The translations under genes and the position numbers were made by a program. This document shows positions 19,701 to 26,284 of a DNA stretch of 64,000 bases, one piece after another. The stretch spans positions 186,001-250,000 of the forward strand of contig SCUI01000010.1 in NCBI GenBank assembly GCA_004297225.1, read 5' to 3'. The notes beneath the pieces were generated by a model, which searched no databases, was not told the DNA's origin, and saw only the letters and a program-made list of their open reading frames with translations. Every line of letters starts with the position of its first letter. Within the stretch, counting starts at the first letter, position 1. Origin of the DNA: Lysobacteraceae bacterium (GTDB lineage Bacteria > Pseudomonadota > Gammaproteobacteria > Xanthomonadales > Xanthomonadaceae).

Positions 19701-20624
19701 AACGACGTGCTGGCCGCCGACACCGGCGAACTGCGCGCGGTGATCGATCCCGACCTCGTGGTCCGCCATGCGCCCGGCGAAGCGCTGTCGGTGACCGGCA
19801 AGGTGTTCGTGGACAGCGCCACCATCGACCTGGAAGGACTGGAGGGCGCCGCGCAGGTGTCCGAGGACGTGGTCATCCTGGACCCGGTCGATCCGAAGGC
19901 CGCAAAAGCCGCGTTGGCGACGCCGCTGGAGATGGACCTGGTGATCGAACTGGGCAACGACGTGCTGCTCAACGGCTTCGGCCTCAACGGCACGCTCGAC
20001 GGCAGCCTGCGCGTGCAGGCGGAGCCGGGCAAGGCGATGTTCGCCACCGGCACGCTCGAGGTCGGGGGCCGCTACCGCGCCTACGGCCAGAACATCGACA
20101 TCACCCGCGGGCGCCTGGTGTGGACCGGCGACGCCATCGGCAACCCGCGGCTGGACATCCGCGCCGAGCGCCGCGTCGGCGACGTCATCGCCGGCATCGA
20201 TGTCAGCGGCCGCGCGACGCGCCCGCAGGCCAGCGTCTGGACCGACCCGGCCACTGACCAGTCGCAGGCGCTGGCCTACCTCGCGCTCGGTCGTCCTCTC
20301 GCCACTGCCAGCGGCGACGAAAGCCAGCGGCTGGACGCCGCGAGCGCCGCGCTATCGGCGGGCGGCAGCCTGATCGCCTCGCAGCTTGGGGCCAGCCTTG
20401 GCCTGGACGACGCGGGGGTCATGGAATCGCGCGCGCTGGGGGGCAGCGTGATCGGGGTCGGCAAGTACCTGAGCCCGAAGCTGTATGTCAGCTACGGCGT
20501 GTCGTTGCTGGGCACCGGCCAGGTGCTGACGCTCAAGTACCTGCTGCGGGCGGGGTTCGACATCGAGGTGGAGTCGAGTACGCGGGAGAACCGGGCTTCG
20601 GTGAACTGGCGGTTGGAGCGGTAG
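16707..20624 (+). CDS. tamB: Translocation and assembly module TamB (DUF490)
   Basis: TamB is a large inner-membrane-anchored, periplasm-spanning protein of the AsmA-like superfamily that forms a hydrophobic groove and partners TamA. The 1305-residue protein has one N-terminal membrane helix (FFIVGIALLVAVLLYWLLG, roughly residues 37-55), long repetitive beta-strand segments and a C-terminal DUF490 domain with the typical GRYRAYGQNIDI and ALAYLALGRPLA motifs. The start is a GTG at 16707, because no ATG lies close behind tamA. Length matches the family. Confidence 0.95.
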   Translation: MADPRTVPPEERERRIAELRARRRKRLRVLAWRSGFFIVGIALLVAVLLYWLLGTVGGRDVLLRQIVSRLPPGATLTWEKAVGPAAGPMTLRGVRFTLPRQLDPDCVATARMTCKTGTLVFTADTLVVDPALRPLLGRRLRLDALVVQDATLDLPESDTPFELPRWPESLPAIAPPLSLRADAIVVDDFTVTRAGEPLVAISRARGGLDASTGALHLAHVVVDSDHGRFGADGDYLPGDDYRMDLTLTAVLPAPAGRTPPSLGLVARGDLSHLVVALAGNAPAPVDARLVLDDDSGGETPRWALRASSEGLDTGVLAGSGEASTPLVFSLQANGVSGDMQARGELTRGDFSVRMQPSRLVLDDQVLTVQPLVLDVLGGRVTARGHVDLHQTIAVRREPDVELDVQARGLEWRGDTGDAAVVTGDSDLRIDGSTDDWRAAGTATLRREGERAQLRFEGRGNRERVAIRSLHARMPTGSLQASGELRWAPSLSWTADARLAGFDPGYLLPDWNGAVDGRLSTRGNARDGGGLDLTVDVQDLGGTLRGRALDGRGTLTARTPGARGGATAWQGDVALALGASRVQARGRIDQRMDVQATFAPLHLADLRPGASGTLRGTLALAGERNAPDVEANLEGSGLAWGDWRAGTLHARGGLPWRGSGGQLTVDASALQAAGIELETLRVNANGAVEQLQFDAVAQGAPGTVSVAGTTDRRNGLWRATLAQLQLAPARGSQWSLQAPTTLSQTSGGWRITDSCLAASDGGTLCASGGWPAPGVDIEGRGLPLALVAPYLPERSDGQTWQLHGEFALDADVRQSRGRWLGHARLTSASGGLESSDRTRDDLFAYRDLQLEADFGPQRVQATLGAAVSGNGRVDATLATGWDEFAPLSGDVRVRMTELTWLELLSPDIVAPTGLLVGDITLGGTRGAPTLGGQARLTGFSAEIPALGIKPTDGTLTLDALPDGTARINGSLRSGAGTLAIDGSLGWRDEGAPLQLTIKGNDVLAADTGELRAVIDPDLVVRHAPGEALSVTGKVFVDSATIDLEGLEGAAQVSEDVVILDPVDPKAAKAALATPLEMDLVIELGNDVLLNGFGLNGTLDGSLRVQAEPGKAMFATGTLEVGGRYRAYGQNIDITRGRLVWTGDAIGNPRLDIRAERRVGDVIAGIDVSGRATRPQASVWTDPATDQSQALAYLALGRPLATASGDESQRLDAASAALSAGGSLIASQLGASLGLDDAGVMESRALGGSVIGVGKYLSPKLYVSYGVSLLGTGQVLTLKYLLRAGFDIEVESSTRENRASVNWRLER

Positions 20625-20640
20625 GCCGGTGGGGTTCAGC

Positions 20641-20692
20641 GGATGCGTTCACAGCTGATGGGGAAATAGGCTGCGGGCTTGGCTTGAGCGTG
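20641..20692 (+). repeat. Decayed attC-like site at the left end of the cassette cluster
   Basis: The segment begins GGATGCGTTCACAGCTGA and ends GGGCTTGGCTTGAGCGTGAC. These match, with substitutions, the 5' arm (AATGCGTTCAAGCCGAA) and 3' arm (CGGCTTAACTTGAGCGTTAG) of the well-preserved attC sites further right, with the spacer between the arms much shortened. It lies 16 bp after the tamB stop, so the cassette cluster probably once began directly at tamB. It may no longer be a substrate. Confidence 0.5.
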
Positions 20693-20785
20693 ACTCCCGT
20701 AACCTGCGTGGTTGTTGAGTCAGCGGATCGCCGCCGGTTGCGAAGCTGCTCCTACACGGCTGTGATATATCCCCATTTCGAATCG

Positions 20786-20800
20786 AATAATTGTTAGCCG
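20786..20800 (+). other. Isolated attC/attI R'-type core (GTTAGCC)
   Basis: The sequence ATTGTTAGCC just before the first cassette gene contains GTTAGCC at 20793-20799, which fits the GTTRRRY recombination core. No upstream partner arms are visible for it, so it is either an attI-like insertion point, or the right half of a lost attC site. The cassette 1 gene begins four bases later. Confidence 0.5.
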
Positions 20801-20802
20801 TC

Positions 20803-21207
20803 ATGCCAAAGACCATCCCTACTGAGAGAGAAGTTCTCCGCTGCATCTACGATATGTATGAGGGCTCCTTCCCCGTCGAAGGACCGAGTGTTGGAAAGGT
20901 CATGGTCGCAATCGATGTTGATGCGGTTTCGAGAAGGCTTGGCTGTGATAAGCACATCCTCTTTGGCTACCTCTACTACCATTTAGATCACAAGTACCGT
21001 TACAGCACCGGTGAGAATTCCTCTGTGCATTTGTTCGCACCTAGGGTTGGAGAGCTCCGGCATGCGATTAACCTGCCATATCTCGCTGCCATCCTCGCTG
21101 GACAAGATCAGGAACACTCAAAGTTCGTGTGGTCTCTCGGAGTCTCACTCATTGCCTTAGCCTTGTCGGTTGGCTCAATCATCGCCCAGGTGGTCGCAGC
21201 GCAATGA
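20803..21207 (+). CDS. Integron cassette gene 1: hypothetical, C-terminal membrane helix
   Basis: A 134-residue protein of unknown function. The N-terminal 100 residues are soluble and contain a possible winged-helix-like start (REVLRCIYDMYEGSFP, then VDAVSRRLGCDKHILFGYLY). The C-terminus is one hydrophobic helix (FVWSLGVSLIALALSVGSII), so it may be a tail-anchored membrane protein. Its base composition is clearly AT-richer than tamB. The gene sits between an R'-type core and a full attC site, so it is the first mobile cassette. The start is ATG at 20803; an upstream TTG would lie across the core. Confidence 0.75.
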   Translation: MPKTIPTEREVLRCIYDMYEGSFPVEGPSVGKVMVAIDVDAVSRRLGCDKHILFGYLYYHLDHKYRYSTGENSSVHLFAPRVGELRHAINLPYLAAILAGQDQEHSKFVWSLGVSLIALALSVGSIIAQVVAAQ

Positions 21208-21208
21208 C

Positions 21209-21320
21209 GGCTAACAATGCGTTCAAGCCGAAATTGCATCGCTACGCCGTCAACATGGCAGAAAGAGCTTGCCATGTCGCCGGCTACGCGCTGCAATTCG
21301 GCTTAACTTAGGCGTTAGGC
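21209..21320 (+). repeat. attC site 1 (112 bp)
   Basis: Integron attC site. It has the left core GCTAAC directly after cassette gene 1, a 5' arm with AATGCGTTCAAGCCGAAATT, a variable centre, a 3' arm GCAATTCGGCTTAACTT complementary to the 5' arm, and the right core GTTAGGC at 21314-21320. The arms are able to fold into the bulged hairpin that integrases recognise. Confidence 0.93.
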
Positions 21321-21340
21321 ATCAGCACGGAGGCGACTTG

Positions 21341-21562
21341 ATGGACAGCAATGGCAAAGACAATACGACCTTCGATCAGGCTTCCAAGAGCCTGCCCGCC
21401 TTCATAGCCGGCGGATTGCTTGGCGGGCTGTTGGTTGGAGTCCTCGTTGGCAACATCCCCTACGGAGTGGCAGCCGGAGTGGTGATTGCACCGTTGGCCT
21501 GGTTCGCTGTCGCGGGCAAGCGCAATATTAAGCAGGCTCCAGACACCGACGCAGATGCCTAA
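21341..21562 (+). CDS. Integron cassette gene 2: small glycine-zipper membrane protein
   Basis: A 73-residue protein, MDSNGKDNTTFDQASKSLPA at the start, with one or two glycine-zipper membrane helices (AGGLLGGLLVGVLVGNIPYG, then VAAGVVIAPLAWFAVAG) and a charged tail. I recognise no family; a small inner-membrane protein is inferred. The TAA stop lies in the left core of attC site 2, which is the normal compact cassette layout. A decayed relative lies at 24349-24433. Confidence 0.75.
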   Translation: MDSNGKDNTTFDQASKSLPAFIAGGLLGGLLVGVLVGNIPYGVAAGVVIAPLAWFAVAGKRNIKQAPDTDADA

Positions 21563-21668
21563 CATTGCGTTGAAGCCGAAATTGCATCGCTACGCCAACA
21601 ACATGGCAGGAAGAGCTTGCCATGTTGTCGGCTACGCGCTGCAATTCGGCTTAACTTGAGCGTTAGGC
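21557..21668 (+). repeat. attC site 2 (112 bp)
   Basis: Left core GCCTAAC (21557-21563) contains the stop codon of cassette gene 2. Right core GTTAGGC is at 21662-21668. The arms are almost identical to those of attC site 1 (one visible difference is TTGAAGCCG for TTCAAGCCG). Confidence 0.93.
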
Positions 21669-21678
21669 CTCTCAAAGC

Positions 21679-22158
21679 ATGATCGCCGAGCCTACTCAGC
21701 TTTGGCAACAGATCGGTAAGACACTCTGGCACGTGCAACTTGCCGAGTTCTCTTTGGTCAACTTTTATGTGGCAGGCCGATTAGACAAGGATCCCCAACA
21801 AGTCGACCTCGATGATCTATTGGAGCGCAACTTTAAGTCTACAGTCGGAGTGATTGTTGGCAATTTACGCCAAGCCGGGATGCTTAACCCAGCCATTGAC
21901 TCGCAGCTAGCCAACTTTGTATCGGAGCGCAATTGGCTAGCGCACCATGTTCGCCGCCTACACAATCGTGATATCTATAATCAAGACAGATACGTCGCGC
22001 TGCTAAGCCGGTTGGACGCTCTTAAAAGCGAGAGCGACGCGATTTCGGTGGGCGTTACACACTGGATGGACGGCTGGGCCATAGCCCAAGGCCTGACTGT
22101 GGAAGAACTTGAGCAGGAGACGCAGGCTCAACTTGCCAGCCTCCGGGGAGAGGCCTAA
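21679..22158 (+). CDS. Integron cassette gene 3: HEPN-motif protein
   Basis: A 159-residue, mostly helical protein. The central segment FVSERNWLAHHVRRLHNRDI contains R84-x4-H89 (RNWLAH), the RNase active-site motif of HEPN domains found in toxins and abortive-infection proteins. The N-terminal helices (LWHVQLAEFSLVNFYVAG) would fit the usual four-helix HEPN bundle. HEPN RNases often act in toxin-antitoxin or anti-phage systems; activity here is inferred from the motif and helical make-up only. The stop TAA overlaps attC site 3. Confidence 0.72.
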   Translation: MIAEPTQLWQQIGKTLWHVQLAEFSLVNFYVAGRLDKDPQQVDLDDLLERNFKSTVGVIVGNLRQAGMLNPAIDSQLANFVSERNWLAHHVRRLHNRDIYNQDRYVALLSRLDALKSESDAISVGVTHWMDGWAIAQGLTVEELEQETQAQLASLRGEA

Positions 22159-22264
22159 CAGTGCGTTCAAGCCGAACTCGTTTCGCTCCGCAAACAACAT
22201 GGCTGGAAAAGCTTGCCATGTTCTTTGCTCCGCTACACGAGTCGGCTTAACTTGAGCGTTAGGC
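22153..22264 (+). repeat. attC site 3 (112 bp)
   Basis: Left core GCCTAAC (22153-22159) overlaps the end of cassette gene 3; right core GTTAGGC is at 22258-22264. The stem differs from sites 1 and 2 (GCCGAACTCGTTTCGCTCCG pairing with CTCCGCTACACGAGTCGGC), but complementarity is kept, as expected for a structure-recognised site. Confidence 0.92.
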
Positions 22265-22285
22265 GCAAAAGGAGATTTCGGTGCC

Positions 22286-22510
22286 ATGTCAAAAGTAACC
22301 ACCGATTCCAATCTGCTTCTCAAAGAGCTCAGGGTAGAGAACAGAAAGTTGCATCGGCGCATCGCCAGCCTGGAGGCCAAGCTCATTTCATTTCGTGGCC
22401 GCATGGCTGCGCTTGAGAAGGAAATCAAGTCGGGAAATAACCGTGAGCTTGCAAAGATCCTGGATGAAATTTCTCAAAACGAAAAGGCTCGCAGTCCTGC
22501 GACCCAATAG
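22286..22510 (+). CDS. Integron cassette gene 4: short coiled-coil protein
   Basis: A 74-residue, highly charged protein. Residues 9-50 (LLLKELRVENRKLHRRIASL onward) form an uninterrupted heptad pattern, so a coiled coil is likely. No family is recognised. An AAGGAG Shine-Dalgarno lies 11 bp before the ATG at 22286. A complete attC does not follow; only an isolated GTTAGGT core separates it from the next gene. It might partner the preceding HEPN protein, but nothing in the sequence proves this. Confidence 0.65.
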   Translation: MSKVTTDSNLLLKELRVENRKLHRRIASLEAKLISFRGRMAALEKEIKSGNNRELAKILDEISQNEKARSPATQ

Positions 22511-22512
22511 TT

Positions 22513-22519
22513 GTTAGGT
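22513..22519 (+). other. Isolated attC right core between cassette genes 4 and 5
   Basis: GTTAGGT, two bases after the stop of gene 4, fits the GTTRRRY right core, but no left core or arms precede it. It is preceded by CAATAGTT, much like the AATAATTGTTAG ahead of cassette gene 1. The site may be the scar of an attC deletion that fused two cassettes, or a single-core secondary recombination product. Confidence 0.45.
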
Positions 22520-22522
22520 GCC

Positions 22523-22816
22523 ATGGAGCAACCACGCCACTTTCTGCAGATCGAGATCTCTGAAGAGAAACGAGAAGTCACGCTCAACGGCTGCCCTGAA
22601 GCCTTGCGAATGCTTGCTAACGAGTTGCATAAGCTTGCCGCTGAAGCAGAAGCACGCGGAAAGATCCAGATGGAGAACTATTCTAGCCCTGACTGGGGTG
22701 GACTCGATCTTGAGGTTCGTCTCCTCCATCCTCATTGCTCTAGCGCAAAATCATTCAGTGTTTGCGCTTGGCCAAGCTCCTCATATGCGCGGCAATATCT
22801 GCGTGGCGGCGCCTAA
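22523..22816 (+). CDS. Integron cassette gene 5: small hypothetical protein
   Basis: A 97-residue protein. Residues 1-65 (for example REVTLNGCPEALRMLANELH, then SPDWGGLDLEV) resemble small immunity-type proteins of the Imm32 style, in which a 'G-x-PE-x-L-x-x-LA' helix precedes a strand. This is a pattern resemblance only. The last 25 residues read less convincingly, so the C-terminus may be altered by a frameshift or by cassette junction sequence. The stop lies within the left core of the next attC. Confidence 0.6.
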   Translation: MEQPRHFLQIEISEEKREVTLNGCPEALRMLANELHKLAAEAEARGKIQMENYSSPDWGGLDLEVRLLHPHCSSAKSFSVCAWPSSSYARQYLRGGA

Positions 22817-22918
22817 CAATGCGTTCAAGCCGAAATGGAGCTTCCTTCGGTTAATTCCGATAAAGCTTGCCGTGTTGTCAGCTACGCGCTGCAATTTGGC
22901 TTAACTCGAGCGTTAGAG
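22811..22918 (+). repeat. attC site 4 (108 bp, divergent arms)
   Basis: Left core GCCTAAC (22811-22817), right core GTTAGAG (22912-22918). The outer arms still match the other sites (AATGCGTTCAAGCCGAAAT; CAATTTGGCTTAACTCGAGC) but the inner left half (GGAGCTTCCTTCGGTTAATT) has lost complementarity to the right half. The site may be weaker than the others. Confidence 0.85.
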
Positions 22919-22937
22919 CTCAGACCAAACAGCACAC

Positions 22938-23933
22938 ATGCGCGAAGATTGCAGAAAGGAACTGGAGCTGCGCGAAGACCGAGAGAGAGTCGCGTCCTAC
23001 ATCGTGGGCTTCCTTCGGGCATTCCAAGCAGCGGCGCTTCCACATCAGTCTCTGATAGGTAAAGAGGCATCCCCTGAGCTTGTTAGCTGTGCGCTCGCTC
23101 ACCTTCAAGTGTTCGCGGTGCGGGCTTTGGAAACGTTCTTTCGAGACTGCTTCGTGGTCTTGTGCAAGCGCGACTCAACCTTCTTGGAGAAGGCCACTGA
23201 AGCGACGAAAGGGAAGATCGACTATGCAACCCTTTCAAAGTTCATAAGCGGCAAGTCGTCACTTGAGGAGCATCTCGCGGCGGAAAGAAATTTTCAGAAT
23301 CTTGACGTAGTAAACATGGCCTTTGCGCCGTTGTTTGGACGCCCGACCTTCGAGGCACTGAACAAGACGACGTTCAATCCCGTTCTGCCAGGCGCGCCGG
23401 CGCGCAGCTCCCCCATTTGCCTCGACGGGAAGCCTTGGAGGGCTCTTCTCTATGAGCTGGTTGCGTCACGGCACCAAATTATTCACAACGCTAACCATCC
23501 TTTGCCGCAAGACCAGGTTCATGTGGTAGAGCAGGCAAATATGGTGCTACTCGTAGGCCAGTTGTTCGGATTACACCTGGCTCAAACTCTGGGCGTCGGT
23601 ACTCTTGTGACTGAGGCCCCACTGTGGATGGTAGTGCTAATGGCAGTCGCTGCGAAAAGCGAAGAGAGCCCAGAGGTCTTGCTCGGACGGATGGCGAAGC
23701 AGGTTGAGTTGAACCCTGAGCTAAAGGAGGCAAAGGGCCACATCGGACCTGTGTTACTACCTGCTCAGCACGTTATGCGACTTCGCTTCGTAGAGGACCG
23801 CTCCACAGCCCACTCAATCTCCGCCGACCAAGAAATAATCCATCTAGTCACAAAGGTCGGGGATAACTATGAGCTAAGTACGGTAGTTTCGGCGGAGGCC
23901 TTGTCGCAGGATGGCGGCAAAGGTGAGCTCTAA
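22938..23933 (+). CDS. Integron cassette gene 6: large HEPN-motif protein
   Basis: A 331-residue protein, long for a cassette gene. The helix VFAVRALETFFRDCFVVLCK (near residue 58) and the later LVASRHQIIHNANHP (R178-x4-H183) together resemble HEPN domains of the MAE_28990/RiboL-PSP type; R and H of the RNase motif are both present. The C-terminal 130 residues have no recognised motif. HEPN proteins of this type are often found near toxin or defence genes. It ends in a TAA at the left core of a truncated attC. Confidence 0.72.
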   Translation: MREDCRKELELREDRERVASYIVGFLRAFQAAALPHQSLIGKEASPELVSCALAHLQVFAVRALETFFRDCFVVLCKRDSTFLEKATEATKGKIDYATLSKFISGKSSLEEHLAAERNFQNLDVVNMAFAPLFGRPTFEALNKTTFNPVLPGAPARSSPICLDGKPWRALLYELVASRHQIIHNANHPLPQDQVHVVEQANMVLLVGQLFGLHLAQTLGVGTLVTEAPLWMVVLMAVAAKSEESPEVLLGRMAKQVELNPELKEAKGHIGPVLLPAQHVMRLRFVEDRSTAHSISADQEIIHLVTKVGDNYELSTVVSAEALSQDGGKGEL

Positions 23934-23943
23934 CAATGCGTGT
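23927..23943 (+). repeat. Truncated attC 5' end at the right edge of the cluster
   Basis: GCTCTAACAATGCGTGT matches the left core and first arm bases of the other attC sites (TAACAATGCGT). The sequence then diverges and no matching 3' arm or GTTRRRY core follows convincingly. It marks where the ordered cassette series ends. Confidence 0.65.
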
Positions 23944-24348
23944 GTGGACTCCTCCGGCAATAAGGCCTGGTGACCTGCTTCTGGCTTAGGGCGGTTGCAG
24001 TCGTGTGTTCGGCCTTAGGGTGAGCAGTGCTACTCGGGCCATCATGGAATGCGCGGATCGGGAGCCTTCCGTTCGAGCTGCCTCGCAGGCCTGGATTGTT
24101 ATCGGCTTGCCGCGATCCCGGACCGACCTGTTCGCCATGATCAGATCAACCAGGAAACGCGTGAAAGGTGTTGGCTTGTTTCCTCCTTAGCGAGTTTCCG
24201 GACGCGCGCTGATGTGGAGGGCATCAAACATGAACCGCAGCGTTACGGTACGCGGGGCTGATGCGTTGCAAAGGGACATGGGGAGCCTTTCGAAATTGAA
24301 GATCCATCGCAGCTCGACGCCCGACGCACTTCATTCGGCATGCCGTCG
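23944..24348. other. Non-coding, decayed cassette-cluster flank
   Basis: About 400 bp without a credible gene. Short open frames in three phases lack a ribosome-binding site and codon bias. Base composition is intermediate between the cassettes and the chromosome. A stretch with two GGC[TC]TAGGG motifs (near 23983 and 24012) may be remnants of attC arms, but I cannot align them well. The region joins the truncated attC to a cassette 2 relic. Confidence 0.5.
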
Positions 24349-24433
24349 CGGACTTCTTGGCGGGCTGTTGGTCGGAGTCCTCGCCGGCAGGCGCGCCATC
24401 CGACAGGCTCCGGATACCGACGCTGGATCTTGA
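24349..24433 (+). pseudogene. Relic of a cassette-2-like gene
   Basis: The translation GLLGGLLVGVLAGRRAIRQA followed by PDTDAGS is a shortened version of the cassette 2 protein, which reads GLLGGLLVGVLVG and later IKQAPDTDADA. The DNA match is close (CTTGGCGGGCTGTTGGT, then GGAGTCCTCG in both). The central part, including the second membrane helix, and the N-terminus are lost, so this is a broken paralogue rather than a gene. Confidence 0.75.
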
Positions 24434-24475
24434 CTAAGCTTTCAGGCCGACCACACTGGGTTCGACGACCGAAAA

Positions 24476-25249
24476 ATGAGCTACCTCATCATCTGCTCGG
24501 TCGCGTTACTCGCGTCGGCCCTGACGTTCTTCTCCGGCTTCGGCCTGGGCACGCTGCTGCTGCCGGCGTTCGCGCTCTTCTTCCCCGTCGAACAAGCCGT
24601 CGCACTCACCGCGGTCGTCCACCTCCTCAACAGCCTGTTCAAGCTTGTGCTGACCGGGCGCCATGCCGACCTCCGCGTGATCCTCCGCTTCGGCCTGCCC
24701 GCCATCGTCATGTCGTTCGCTGGCGCGCGGGTCCTGGTCTGGCTCGCCCACATTGCACCGGTATACACATACCCGGCGTTTGGTCGGATGGTGTCGGTGA
24801 CGCCGGTCAACCTGGTAGTGGGCCTGCTGCTCCTGGCCTTCGCCGCGCTTGAGTTGCTTCCCCGCTTCCGCAACTTGACCTTCGGCTCGCGGTACATGCC
24901 GCTGGGTGGCTTGCTCAGCGGCTTTTTCGGCGGCCTTTCCGGGATGCAGGGTGCGCTGCGTTCGGCGTTCCTGGCCCGCGCGGGCCTGACCAAGGAAGCC
25001 TTCATCGCCACCGGCGTCGTCATCGCCTGCTTCATCGACTTGTCACGCATCGCCGTCTATTCCACGGCGCTGGTCCGCGAGAGCGCCGGTTTCGACTACG
25101 GCCTGCTGGCGGCGGCGGTGCTGGCCGCGTTCGCCGGCGCTGCGCTCGGCAACGGTTACCTGAAGAAAATGACCATGCCAGGGATCCAGCGCATCGTTGC
25201 GGTGATGCTGTTCTTCGTCGCGCTGGGCCTCGTGACGGGGCTGTTGTAG
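24476..25249 (+). CDS. TSUP/TauE-SafE family membrane transporter
   Basis: A 257-residue polytopic membrane protein of the sulfite exporter TauE/SafE family. About seven to eight hydrophobic helices are visible, with the typical N-terminal ASALTFFSGFGLGTLLLPAF, the internal repeat GGLLSGFFGGLSGMQGALRS and AFIATGVVIACFIDLSR. Family members move sulphite, sulphonates or other organic anions; the substrate is not evident here. Its GC content is again that of the chromosome, so the accessory island ends before it. Confidence 0.88.
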   Translation: MSYLIICSVALLASALTFFSGFGLGTLLLPAFALFFPVEQAVALTAVVHLLNSLFKLVLTGRHADLRVILRFGLPAIVMSFAGARVLVWLAHIAPVYTYPAFGRMVSVTPVNLVVGLLLLAFAALELLPRFRNLTFGSRYMPLGGLLSGFFGGLSGMQGALRSAFLARAGLTKEAFIATGVVIACFIDLSRIAVYSTALVRESAGFDYGLLAAAVLAAFAGAALGNGYLKKMTMPGIQRIVAVMLFFVALGLVTGLL

Positions 25250-25276
25250 CAAGCGACTTCCACCTGGAGACGATTC

Positions 25277-25630
25277 ATGGGCTGGCTCATCACCAAATAC
25301 CTGCTTACCGCCGCCGTCGTGGTCGTGGTCTCGGAGGCGGCCAAGCGCAGCGACAAGCTTGGCGGGTTCATTGCCGCCCTTCCCCTGGTGACACTGGTCG
25401 CACTGGTCTGGCTCTACCTCGAGAAGCAACCCCAGGCCAAGCTGGCCAACCATGCGTGGTACACGTTCTGGTACGTGGTGCCGACCCTGCCCATGTTCCT
25501 GGCGTTCCCGTACCTGCTCCCGCGCCTTGGCTTCTGGCTTACGATGCTCGCCAGCGCGCTCATTACCGTGGCTTGTTTCGGCGTGTTCGCGCTGGTCGTG
25601 CGCCAGTTCGGTATCCAGCTTCTGCCTTGA
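25277..25630 (+). CDS. DUF3147-like small membrane protein
   Basis: A 117-residue inner-membrane protein with four hydrophobic helices. The segment SEAAKRSDKLGGFIAALPLV, in which a charged loop precedes a helix with the ALPL motif, is typical of DUF3147-type proteins, which have no known function. It lies 27 bp after the transporter gene and 22 bp before the next, so the three form a probable operon. Confidence 0.75.
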   Translation: MGWLITKYLLTAAVVVVVSEAAKRSDKLGGFIAALPLVTLVALVWLYLEKQPQAKLANHAWYTFWYVVPTLPMFLAFPYLLPRLGFWLTMLASALITVACFGVFALVVRQFGIQLLP

Positions 25631-25652
25631 ACGAAGCCCGGAGGAGAAAACC

Positions 25653-26258
25653 ATGAAGATCACGGTCATCGGAGCCACGGGCATGATCGGCTCGCGCGTC
25701 GTCGCCGAGGCCGCGCGCCGCGGACACGAGGTGACTGCGGCCAGCCGTTCGGGTGCGTCGACTGAAGGCGCGTCCGGAACGAAGAGCATGGAACTTGGCG
25801 ACACCGCCGCCGTCGCTGCAGCCATGTCGGCAGCGGACGCCACGGTCATCAGCGTGCCGCCGGACCGCGGCGGCGGTTCGCACGAACCCACCCTCAAGGC
25901 GCATCGCGACCTCATTGCCGCCCACCCGCCGGGCCGCTTGCTGGTCGTCGGCGGCGCCGGATCCCTCGAGATCGACGGCGTCCGACTCAAGGACACGCCC
26001 GGGTTCCCGCCCGCCTATTACAACGAGGCGGACACCTTTTCGACCATCCTCGACCTCTACCGTGACTCGCGGGGCCTGGATTGGACCATGCTGTCGCCCG
26101 CCCCGGTGATCGCCCCAGGCGAGCGGACCGGCACTTATCGCGTCGGCACGGACAACCCGATCGGCGACACCGTCAGCGCGGAGGACTTCGCCGTCGCGAT
26201 CGTCGACGAACTCGAGCATCCGAAGCACGCCGGGGCCCGTTTCACCGTCGCCAACTAG
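25653..26258 (+). CDS. NAD(P)-binding Rossmann-fold oxidoreductase
   Basis: A 201-residue short Rossmann protein of the NAD(P)H-binding/NmrA-like type. The N-terminus MKITVIGATGMIGSRVVAEA has the GxxGxxG dinucleotide motif; VVGGAGSLEIDG and the conserved SPAPVIAPGERTG loop are typical of relatives in this family. A strong Shine-Dalgarno, GGAGG, precedes the ATG. No catalytic Tyr-Lys pair is obvious, so it may be a redox sensor or an epimerase-like enzyme. Confidence 0.85.
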   Translation: MKITVIGATGMIGSRVVAEAARRGHEVTAASRSGASTEGASGTKSMELGDTAAVAAAMSAADATVISVPPDRGGGSHEPTLKAHRDLIAAHPPGRLLVVGGAGSLEIDGVRLKDTPGFPPAYYNEADTFSTILDLYRDSRGLDWTMLSPAPVIAPGERTGTYRVGTDNPIGDTVSAEDFAVAIVDELEHPKHAGARFTVAN

Positions 26259-26284
26259 AGCGGCGGCGGTCTCGGAGCGCTGGC

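Noticed and set aside
24005-24261. Short open frames after the cassette cluster
   Set aside because: They lack coding bias and ribosome-binding sites, and lie between a truncated attC and a cassette relic.
20625-24475. Integron integrase gene
   Set aside because: No tyrosine recombinase motif or frame of about 330 residues is present on either strand in or beside the cassette cluster.
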